A stretch of 33,750 nucleotides of DNA. Source: Pseudomonadota bacterium. Lineage in GTDB: Bacteria > Pseudomonadota > Gammaproteobacteria > Burkholderiales > Burkholderiaceae_C. Location of the stretch: the NCBI GenBank assembly GCA_021804595.1, contig JAJZHH010000017.1, forward strand, positions 1-33,750. The letters are read 5' to 3'. This document shows positions 25,436 to 33,750 of this stretch, in pieces. The position numbers were made by a program, and so were the translations under genes. Every line of letters starts with the position of its first letter. The stretch's first letter is position 1. The notes under the pieces were generated by a model. That model was not told where the DNA came from and did no database searches. It was given only the letters and a program-made list of their open reading frames with translations.

Positions 25436-27097
25436 TCAGCTCGGAGTCTTGAACTCCGGCACGCCCATCTTCTTGTTGATGAACCATTGCTGGGCGATCG
25501 AGAAGATGTTGTTGGTCAGCCAGTACAGCACCAGGCCGGACGGGAACATGAAGAACATCACCGAAAACGCCAGCGGCATGATCCACATCAGCCGCGCCTG
25601 CATCGGGTCCGGCGGCGTCGGGTTGAGCTTGACCTGCAGGAACGAGCTCGCCGTCATCACCAGCGGCAGGATGTAGAACGGATCCTTCGCCGACAGATCG
25701 TGGATCCAGCCCAGCCACGGCGCGCCGCGCAGCTCGACGCTGGACTGCAGCACCCAGTACAGCGCGATGAACACCGGGATCTGGATCACCACCGGCAGGC
25801 AGCCGCCCAGCGGATTGATCTTCTCCTTGCGGTACATCTCGACCATCGCCGCGTTCATCGCCGACGGGTCGTCCTTGTGCCGCTCGCGCAGCGCGTTCAT
25901 GCGCGGGCCGACCGCCTTCATGCGCGCCATCGAACGGTAGCTGGCCGCGGTCAGCGGGAAGAACAGCAGCTTGAGCAGGATGGTCAGGCCGATGATCGAC
26001 CAGCCCCAGTTGCCGAGCACGTCGTGGATGTGCTCGAGCACCCAGAACAGCGGCTTGGCGATGATCGTGACCCAGCCGTAGTCCTTCACCAGGTCGAAGC
26101 CCGGGGCCAGGCCTTGCAGCTGGCTCTCGATCTGCGGGCCGACGTACAGGCGGTCGCTCTGCACCTCCTGCTGCCCCGGCGCCAGCTGCGGCAGCGGCAG
26201 CATCACGCCGGTGGCGTAGAGGTCGGCGCCGAGCTTGCGCAGGTAGAACTGACGGTTGCCGGTCTCCGGCTGCGGCAGCCAGGCCGACACGAAATAGTGC
26301 TGCACGATCGCCGTCCAGCCGTCGGCGGCCTGGATCGTCTTCGCTTGCGGCTCGATGTCCTTGAACTCGTACTTCTGGAACTTGTCCTTGCTGTCGTAGA
26401 TCGCCGCGCCGACGAAGGTGTGCGAGAAGTGGGTGCCGTTCTCGGTCGGCTCCTTGCCGTCGCGCACCAGCTGCAGGTACAGCTGCGGCGACACCGCGAC
26501 GTTGCCGCGGTTGATCACTTCGTTGCGCACGTCGACGACGTAGCTGCCACGGTGGAAGGTGTAGCTGCGCAGCAGCTGCAAGCCGCCGACCACCGGCGAC
26601 TGCAGGCGCAGCGTCAGGCTGTCGGCGCTGCCCAGCGTGGTCGGCCCGGGCAGCACGGTCATCGACGTCTCGTGGTTCGGGAACGCGCCGCCGACCAGGC
26701 CGCTTTGCGCCATGTAGACGTGGCCGCCGGCGTCGTCGAACAGCACGACGTCGCGCTTCGGATCGGCCTCGCTCGGGTACTTGCGCAGCCCGGCGTAGAC
26801 GATGCTGCCGCCGGCGCTCGACACCTTGACGTCGAGCACGTCGGTGCGCACCTCGGTCAAGGTGGCCGGCTTGACCGCCGGAGCCACCGCTGCGGGGGCC
26901 GCGCCCGCGGCGGCCGGCACCGCGGCACCACCCAGCGCGGCCGGCTGCGGCACGCTGCCTTGGGCCTGCGGCGCGCTGGCCGTGATCGGCGGCTCGCCGA
27001 ACAACCCCGCACGGCCGTTGTCACGCAGCCAGGCGTTGTACAGAAAGATCACCGAGGCGGTGAAGATCACCCACAAAACGGAACGGCGGAAGTCCAT
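25436..27097 (-). CDS. yidC: membrane protein insertase YidC
   Basis: A 553-residue Oxa1/YidC insertase, inner membrane, working alone or with SecYEG. N-terminal membrane segment at about 7-24 (VLWVIFTASVIFLYNAWL), an Ala/Pro-rich linker, the large periplasmic beta domain (about 60-340), then the five-segment insertase core with NWGWSIIGLTILLKLLFFPL, the cytosolic loop MNALRERHKDDPSAMNAAM, GGCLPVVIQIPVFIALYWVL and the final VLYWLTNNIFSIAQQW. Length and order are those of gram-negative YidC. It lies 65 bases after yidD. Confidence 0.97.
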   Translation of the reverse strand: MDFRRSVLWVIFTASVIFLYNAWLRDNGRAGLFGEPPITASAPQAQGSVPQPAALGGAAVPAAAGAAPAAVAPAVKPATLTEVRTDVLDVKVSSAGGSIVYAGLRKYPSEADPKRDVVLFDDAGGHVYMAQSGLVGGAFPNHETSMTVLPGPTTLGSADSLTLRLQSPVVGGLQLLRSYTFHRGSYVVDVRNEVINRGNVAVSPQLYLQLVRDGKEPTENGTHFSHTFVGAAIYDSKDKFQKYEFKDIEPQAKTIQAADGWTAIVQHYFVSAWLPQPETGNRQFYLRKLGADLYATGVMLPLPQLAPGQQEVQSDRLYVGPQIESQLQGLAPGFDLVKDYGWVTIIAKPLFWVLEHIHDVLGNWGWSIIGLTILLKLLFFPLTAASYRSMARMKAVGPRMNALRERHKDDPSAMNAAMVEMYRKEKINPLGGCLPVVIQIPVFIALYWVLQSSVELRGAPWLGWIHDLSAKDPFYILPLVMTASSFLQVKLNPTPPDPMQARLMWIMPLAFSVMFFMFPSGLVLYWLTNNIFSIAQQWFINKKMGVPEFKTPS

Positions 27098-27162
27098 GCT
27101 GGAGCCTGCGACTGCAAGGGGGAAATGAACGGTGTATTAGACCTGACTTGGTGTGACGCGCG

Positions 27163-27438
27163 TCAGGCGCTGCCGGCTTGGTCGCCGCCGCCGGCGCTGT
27201 CGCGCCGCCACGCGTCCCAGTGGAAGCGCTGCGGCACCGGATCGTCGCCGCCGGCGCACCACGGGTGGCAGCGCACGATGCGCATCGCACCGAGGTAGCT
27301 GCCGCGCGCCGCGCCGTGCCGTCGCAACGCCTCGATCGTGTAGTTCGAGCACGTCGGCGTGAAGCGGCACTGCCCGCCGACCCACGGGCTGAGCAGCAAC
27401 TGGTAGCCGCGCACCAAGGCGATCAGCAAGCGGCGCAT
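27163..27438 (-). CDS. yidD: membrane protein insertion efficiency factor YidD
   Basis: A 91-residue YidD (UPF0161) protein with the diagnostic [31 protein letters not shown] and [17 protein letters not shown] segments, including the conserved cysteines. It is a membrane-associated protein that helps YidC-dependent insertion. It starts 5 bases after rnpA ends. The C-terminal tail after the core (about 20 residues, rich in Gly and Ala) is variable in the family. Confidence 0.95.
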   Translation of the reverse strand: MRRLLIALVRGYQLLLSPWVGGQCRFTPTCSNYTIEALRRHGAARGSYLGAMRIVRCHPWCAGGDDPVPQRFHWDAWRRDSAGGGDQAGSA

Positions 27439-27443
27439 CGGCG

Positions 27444-27866
27444 TCAATCCGGCTGCGGCGCGCGGCGCCGCAGCAGTTGCGCGATCAGCTGGTGTGCCGT
27501 GTCGCGCAGATGCCGACGCAGCGCCGGCGACGCCGCGCTGACGAACTCGGCCGGCAGCTTCGCGGTCAGCCGCACGATCAGCGCGGTATCGTTCAGCACA
27601 GCGGCCGTGGCGGCGTCGCGCAGCGCTTCGCGCAGGGCTTCGCGCCAGACGCGGCGCACCAGGTTGCGCCGCACCGCGTGCCGGCACCAGCGCTTGGGCA
27701 GCACGAAGCCGACCATGCACGCCGGCGTCGCCGGAGCGCGGTCGCACGCCAGCACGCCGCGGTATTGCAGACGCAGCGCACCGGCCTGGACGCCGGGCGC
27801 ACGAAGACCCGCCTGGAACGATTCCGGGCGGGTCAACGGGTGAAGCCGGATCGCAGCGTCGGTCAT
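27444..27866 (-). CDS. rnpA: ribonuclease P protein component
   Basis: A 140-residue basic protein subunit of RNase P, which with the catalytic RNA trims the 5' leader of pre-tRNAs. The family motif is [19 protein letters not shown] (about 60-80; usual form KR-x-RNRIKRxxRE). I chose ATG 27866, 43 bases after the rpmH stop; the open frame reaches further upstream but would overlap rpmH. A CAGGCG ribosome site lies about seven bases upstream. Confidence 0.93.
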   Translation of the reverse strand: MTDAAIRLHPLTRPESFQAGLRAPGVQAGALRLQYRGVLACDRAPATPACMVGFVLPKRWCRHAVRRNLVRRVWREALREALRDAATAAVLNDTALIVRLTAKLPAEFVSAASPALRRHLRDTAHQLIAQLLRRRAPQPD

Positions 27867-27909
27867 CGCGACGCCTGCGCACGGGCCTGGCACGGCCAGG
27901 CCGCCGGGC

Positions 27910-28044
27910 TCAGACGGCCAGACGCTTGCGGCCCTTGGCGCGGCGCGCATTGATCACGGCGCGCCCGCCGGCCGTGCGCATGCGCACGAGGAAGCCGTGG
28001 GTGCGCTTGCGGCGGGTCTTCGACGGTTGATAGGTACGTTTCAT
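27910..28044 (-). CDS. rpmH: 50S ribosomal protein L34
   Basis: A 44-residue, highly basic ribosomal protein L34. It starts [18 protein letters not shown] and ends [12 protein letters not shown], as in nearly all bacteria. First gene of the minus-strand group running to mnmE. Its leader is about 155 bases long from the predicted promoter at 28208-28236 and contains short tandem repeats. Confidence 0.98.
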   Translation of the reverse strand: MKRTYQPSKTRRKRTHGFLVRMRTAGGRAVINARRAKGRKRLAV

Positions 28045-28063
28045 GATGGTGCTCGATGGAGAG

Positions 28064-28100
28064 GCGACGCCACGCGGAGCAACGCCACGCAGCAACGCCA
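28064..28100. repeat. short tandem repeat in the rpmH leader
   Basis: Two and a half to three units of about 13 bases (GCGACGCCACGCG, AGCAACGCCACGC, AGCAACGCCA). It lies 20 bases upstream of the rpmH start codon in its untranslated leader and within oriC. Confidence 0.5.
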
Positions 28101-28207
28101 AGTGAGCGCGGCGTGAAGTCTTCCGCAATCTTCCGTCAATGCTGCGGCCAAGCCGCAGGCGACAGATTCGGCCACAGCCTCGTCGAAGGCCGCGGGAAAA
28201 GCTTGCT

Positions 28208-28236
28208 ATTTCAGCAAATTACCCAGATTGTGTCAA
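28208..28236 (-). promoter_or_regulatory. rpmH operon promoter
   Basis: On the minus strand TTGACA (28231-28236) is a perfect -35, followed by exactly 17 bases and TGAAAT (28208-28213), four of six to the -10 consensus. It would drive rpmH-rnpA-yidD-yidC-mnmE. Confidence 0.6.
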
Positions 28237-28301
28237 GATCGTCCCGCGTGCCGAGGCGTTTCGGCGACACCGCAGACGGCACCGCGCGCTGTGCTGAAAT
28301 C

Positions 28302-28310
28302 TGTGGATAA
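28302..28310 (-). promoter_or_regulatory. perfect DnaA box over the dnaA -35 region
   Basis: TGTGGATAA is the complement of the exact DnaA box TTATCCACA. It covers the -35 position for the -10 TAGAAT (28326-28331), which points to autorepression of dnaA. Confidence 0.85.
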
Positions 28311-28325
28311 CTTGGTTTCTTGGTC

Positions 28326-28331
28326 TAGAAT
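28326..28331 (+). promoter_or_regulatory. probable -10 element of dnaA
   Basis: TAGAAT, five of six to consensus, with the DnaA box at the -35 position 17 bases upstream. The dnaA leader would be about 110 bases. Confidence 0.5.
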
Positions 28332-28367
28332 CGGCTGCCAATCTACCCGCCTGCCGCGCGCTGCGTC

Positions 28368-28394
28368 GCGTGGCCGCGCTACGCGCGGCCACGC
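28368..28394 (+). other. long perfect hairpin in the dnaA leader
   Basis: GCGTGGCCGCG (28368-28378) pairs perfectly with CGCGGCCACGC (28384-28394). One further C-G pair leaves a loop of only three bases. It ends 54 bases before the dnaA ATG, and no T tract follows. Confidence 0.65.
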
Positions 28395-28448
28395 CGCCGA
28401 CCCATCGTCGCCGCCGGCAGCGCAAGCCGCACCGGAATCTCATCGAAC

Positions 28449-29843
28449 ATGTCTCAAGAACAGATCTGGCAGGCCTGCTGCAAGCAGCTTGCCGGGGAAA
28501 TTCCCGTTCAACAATTCGCCGCCTGGATCAAACCGCTGGCGCCCCCGAGTTGGAGCGAAGACAGCTCCACCGCCATTCTCTCGGTCCCCAACCGCTTCAA
28601 GATGGACTGGCTGCGCTCGCAGTACGGCTCGCGCATTGCCGAGGCGCTGGCCATCGTGGCCGGTCGGCCGGTGCAAGTCGAGTTTGCGATCCACAAGCCG
28701 CAACCCGTGAGGCCGTCGGTGCAACAACCGGCCGCCGCGCGCCAGGCTGCGGCCCAGGCGCTTGCCGAAGCGGTGGTCGACGAGCCGGCGCCGCCGGCGA
28801 GTCCGGCACAGGACGCGCTCGAGCGCTCGCGGCTGAACCCGCTGCTGAGCTTCGACACGCTGGTCGCCGGCAAGGCCAACCAGCTCGCTCGCGCCGCCGC
28901 GCTGCAGGTGTCGGAAAACCCCGGCAAGTCGTACAACCCGCTGTTCCTGTACGGCGGCGTCGGTCTGGGCAAGACCCACCTGGTGCAGGCCGTCGGCAAT
29001 GCGCTGCTGGCCGAGCGTCCGGGCGCGCGCATCCGCTACCTGCAGGCCGAGCAGTTCGTCAGCGAAGTGGTCAAGGCCTACCAGCGCAAGACCTTCGACG
29101 AATTCAAGCGCTACTACCACTCGCTGGACCTGCTGCTGATCGACGACGTGCAGTTCTTCGCCGGCAAGGAAAAGACCCAGGAAGAGTTCTTCTACACCTT
29201 CGAGGCGCTGACCGCCAAGCGCTCGCAGATCATCCTGACCAGCGACACCTACCCGAAGGAGCTGCAGGAAATCGACGCCCGGCTGACCTCGCGCTTCGAC
29301 TCCGGGCTGACCGTCGCGATCGAGCCGCCCGAGCTCGAGATGCGGGTGGCGATCCTGCTGCGCAAGGCCGACGCCGAAATGGTCAGCCTCGGCGAGGACG
29401 TCGCGTTCTTCGTCGCGAAGAACGTGCGCTCGAACGTTCGCGAGCTCGAAGGAGCGCTGCGCAAGATCCTGGCCTATGCACGCTTTTCCGGCGAGCCGAT
29501 CTCGATCGGCCTGGCACGCGAAGCGCTGAAGGATCTGCTGTCGCTGCAAAACCGGCAGATCTCGGTCGAGAACATCCAGAAGACGGTCGCCGACTTCTAC
29601 AAGATCAAGGTCGCCGACATGTACTCGAAGCGTCGCCCGGCGTCGATCGCACGGCCGCGCCAGATCGCGATGTACCTGGCCAAGGAGCTGACGCAGAAGA
29701 GCCTGCCCGAGATCGGCGAGCTGTTCGGCGGCCGCGACCACACGACGGTGCTGCACGCGGTGCGCAAGGTCGCGCAGGAACGCACTCGGCTGCAGGAACT
29801 CAACCAGCAGCTGCACGTGCTCGAGCAGACGTTGAAGGGGTGA
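28449..29843 (+). CDS. dnaA: chromosomal replication initiator DnaA
   Basis: A 464-residue AAA+ initiator. Domain I (1-80, [18 protein letters not shown]), a short Ala/Pro linker domain II (about 90-120), AAA+ domain III with Walker A GGVGLGKT (169-176, K175) and Walker [11 protein letters not shown] (about 229-238), and domain IV with the DnaA-box-reading [12 protein letters not shown] (427-438). It opens oriC and is probably autorepressed through the box at 28302. dnaN follows after 231 bases. Confidence 0.98.
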   Translation: MSQEQIWQACCKQLAGEIPVQQFAAWIKPLAPPSWSEDSSTAILSVPNRFKMDWLRSQYGSRIAEALAIVAGRPVQVEFAIHKPQPVRPSVQQPAAARQAAAQALAEAVVDEPAPPASPAQDALERSRLNPLLSFDTLVAGKANQLARAAALQVSENPGKSYNPLFLYGGVGLGKTHLVQAVGNALLAERPGARIRYLQAEQFVSEVVKAYQRKTFDEFKRYYHSLDLLLIDDVQFFAGKEKTQEEFFYTFEALTAKRSQIILTSDTYPKELQEIDARLTSRFDSGLTVAIEPPELEMRVAILLRKADAEMVSLGEDVAFFVAKNVRSNVRELEGALRKILAYARFSGEPISIGLAREALKDLLSLQNRQISVENIQKTVADFYKIKVADMYSKRRPASIARPRQIAMYLAKELTQKSLPEIGELFGGRDHTTVLHAVRKVAQERTRLQELNQQLHVLEQTLKG

Positions 29844-29870
29844 AGCGCGCTGAACAACCCTGGACAAGCC

Positions 29871-29879
29871 TGTGGATGA
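29871..29879 (-). promoter_or_regulatory. near-consensus DnaA box downstream of dnaA
   Basis: TGTGGATGA is the complement of TCATCCACA, one mismatch from the DnaA box. It is flanked on both sides by CTGGACAA repeats (29860-29867 and 29894-29901) that read as weaker boxes in the same orientation. Confidence 0.5.
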
Positions 29880-30014
29880 AGTGAGGGGCGATTCTGGACA
29901 AACCCGCGCGGCGCGCTGAACGCGCGAAGTTGTTCCAAACGCTGCCCAGCGAGCCGTCTACTTTTCCCCAGTTCTTTTCTGCTTCAATGTCTTGATTCTT
30001 CGACCGTTTTTGAC

Positions 30015-30023
30015 TTATCCGCA
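30015..30023 (+). promoter_or_regulatory. near-consensus DnaA box upstream of dnaN
   Basis: TTATCCGCA has one mismatch from TTATCCACA. It sits at the end of a stretch (about 29960-30020) that is T-rich for this genome. Confidence 0.5.
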
Positions 30024-30074
30024 GGTTCACGCAGCCTCCTGTTATCAGTCCCATCCTGAGAAGGAAGAAAAACA

Positions 30075-31184
30075 ATGAACAGAATGACCGTTGCCCGCGA
30101 CGCGTTGCTGAAGGGCCTGGGGAACGTCGCCGGCATCGTCGAGCGGCGCCAGACGCTGCCGGTTCTGGCCAACGTGCTGATGCAACCGGACGGCACCGAA
30201 CTGGCGCTGACGACCAGCGACATGGAAATCCAGATGCGCATGGTCACCAGCCTCGGTGAAGGCCAGGCGCAACAGCCGACCACGGTCAACGCGCGCAAGC
30301 TGATCGACATCCTGCGTGCGTCGCCGGGCACCGAAGCCACGCTCGAGTGGCTCGACGGCAAGTTCACCGTACGTTGCGGCAAGTCGCGCTTTTCGCTGCA
30401 GACGCTGCCGGCCGAGGACTTCCCGCTGGTCAAGGAAGCCGCCGACTACTCCGACACCCCACTTGCGCTGACCCAGGGCCAGCTCAAGCGCATGCTCGGG
30501 CTGGTGCACTTCGCGATGGCGCAGCACGACATCCGCTACTACCTCAACGGCCTGCTGCTGGTCGCCGACGGTCACCAGCTGACGCTGGTGGCGACCGACG
30601 GCCACCGCCTCGCGCTGGTCTCGGCCGCGGTCGATGGCGGCGGCGCTGAGCGGCGCGAAGTGATCCTGCCGCGCAAGACCGTGATGGAACTGCTGCGCCT
30701 GCTCGGCGACGGCGACGAGCCGATCGAGCTGCGCTTCGCGTCGAACCAGGCCCGGCTGCGCTTCGGCGAGCTCGAACTCGTCAGCAAGCTGGTCGAGGGC
30801 AAGTTCCCCGACTACCAGCGCGTCGTGCCCAAGGGCCACCGCAACCAGCTGCTGCTGCCGCGCCAGGAGCTGCTGTCGGCGCTGCAGCGCGTGGCGATCC
30901 TGACCAGCGACAAGTTCAAGGGCGTGCGGCTGAACCTCGACGCCGGCGTGCTGCGCGTGTCGTCGAACAACGCCGAGCAGGAGGAAGCGGTCGAGGAACT
31001 CGACGTCGACTACGCCGGTGACGCGATCGAGATCGGCTTCAACGTCGCCTACCTGATCGACGCGCTGGCCAACCTGCCGGGCGAGCAGATCCGCATCGAG
31101 CTGCAGGACGGCAACAGCAGCGCGCTGCTGACCATGCCCGACGACGCCGGCTTCAAGTACGTCGTGATGCCGATGCGGATCTGA
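30075..31184 (+). CDS. dnaN: DNA polymerase III subunit beta (sliding clamp)
   Basis: A 369-residue beta clamp with the usual three repeats. N-terminus DALLKGLGNVAGIVERRQTLPVLANVL; middle DIRYYLNGLLL and ATDGHRLALV; C-terminus with the peptide-binding end YVVMPMRI. It tethers DNA polymerase III and other repair enzymes to DNA. ATG 30075 has AAGGA in the upstream AGAAGGAAGAAAAACA; ATG 30084 is a less likely alternative. It is followed by gyrB after 58 bases. Confidence 0.97.
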   Translation: MNRMTVARDALLKGLGNVAGIVERRQTLPVLANVLMQPDGTELALTTSDMEIQMRMVTSLGEGQAQQPTTVNARKLIDILRASPGTEATLEWLDGKFTVRCGKSRFSLQTLPAEDFPLVKEAADYSDTPLALTQGQLKRMLGLVHFAMAQHDIRYYLNGLLLVADGHQLTLVATDGHRLALVSAAVDGGGAERREVILPRKTVMELLRLLGDGDEPIELRFASNQARLRFGELELVSKLVEGKFPDYQRVVPKGHRNQLLLPRQELLSALQRVAILTSDKFKGVRLNLDAGVLRVSSNNAEQEEAVEELDVDYAGDAIEIGFNVAYLIDALANLPGEQIRIELQDGNSSALLTMPDDAGFKYVVMPMRI

Positions 31185-31197
31185 GCTTCCCGGGTGA

Positions 31198-33744
<2,547 letters not shown>

Positions 33745-33750
33745 GGTTGT

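Larger units (their letters stand above)
28045..28448. other. oriC: chromosomal replication origin region (oriC) between rpmH and dnaA
   Basis: This 404-base region contains divergent promoters for rpmH and dnaA, one exact DnaA box (28302-28310), and an AT-richer segment (about 28197-28240: gaaaagcttgctatttcag onward) that could unwind. It also has a 6-bp hairpin CTGCGG/CCGCAG (28142-28158), tandem AGCAACGCCACGC-like repeats (28064-28100) and a long hairpin before dnaA (28368-28394). Placement between rpmH and dnaA is that of oriC in Burkholderiales. Only one exact box is unusually few, and more boxes lie past dnaA. Confidence 0.75.

Overview
The window is the replication-origin region of a visibly GC-rich betaproteobacterium, most likely of the order Burkholderiales. 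The order-level call rests on a betaproteobacterial DUF3567 protein, a PhaM-type polyhydroxyalkanoate granule regulator, a 1,314-residue DUF3683/FAD/Fe-S fusion dehydrogenase, and the order rpmH-oriC-dnaA-dnaN-gyrB with mnmG-rsmG-parA-parB and a parS site nearby. The genus cannot be fixed from sequence reading alone. All genes appear intact. There are no tRNA or rRNA genes, insertion sequences, phage genes, CRISPR arrays or defence islands.

Layout. 1-9240: a periplasmic copper chaperone (PCuAC), the fused FAD/Fe-S dehydrogenase, a HIT hydrolase overlapping convergently with hemN, then kup (K+ uptake) and a MarC-family membrane protein. 9241-9567: a gene-free stretch with a hairpin and a strong intrinsic terminator. 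9568-11345: a TSUP-family exporter, a small DUF2892 membrane protein and a Crp/Fnr-type regulator. A CRP-like operator lies at the class-II position upstream of the DUF2892 gene. 11380-16293: a perfect parS, then a tightly packed operon mnmG-rsmG-parA-hydrolase-parB. 16324-19059: a minus-strand group of FIST-domain protein, phaM and a FAH-fold protein that seems to have lost its active site. 19155-23958: DUF3108 and DUF3567 proteins, an MFS transporter, an ArsR regulator of the sulfide/persulfide-sensing (BigR/SqrR/YgaV) type with a perfect inverted repeat over its start codon, a membrane-anchored CoxG-like protein, and a D-2-hydroxyacid dehydrogenase. 24013-28044 (minus strand): mnmE, yidC, yidD, rnpA and rpmH. 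28045-28448: oriC. 28449-33744 (plus strand): dnaA, dnaN, gyrB.

How it works together. Genes on both sides of oriC are read away from it. The par operon and parS provide origin segregation, and mnmG and mnmE encode the two halves of the tRNA wobble-uridine modification enzyme. yidC, yidD, rnpA and rpmH link membrane insertion, tRNA processing and ribosome assembly. Between these housekeeping blocks lie small accessory units. The best leads there are two regulator/operator pairs (Crp/Fnr-DUF2892 and the SqrR-like ArsR), the unexplained terminator-bearing intergenic region, the hydrolase between parA and parB, and the degenerate FAH protein. I found no wholly new multi-gene system; the novelty is in regulation and in these odd genes.
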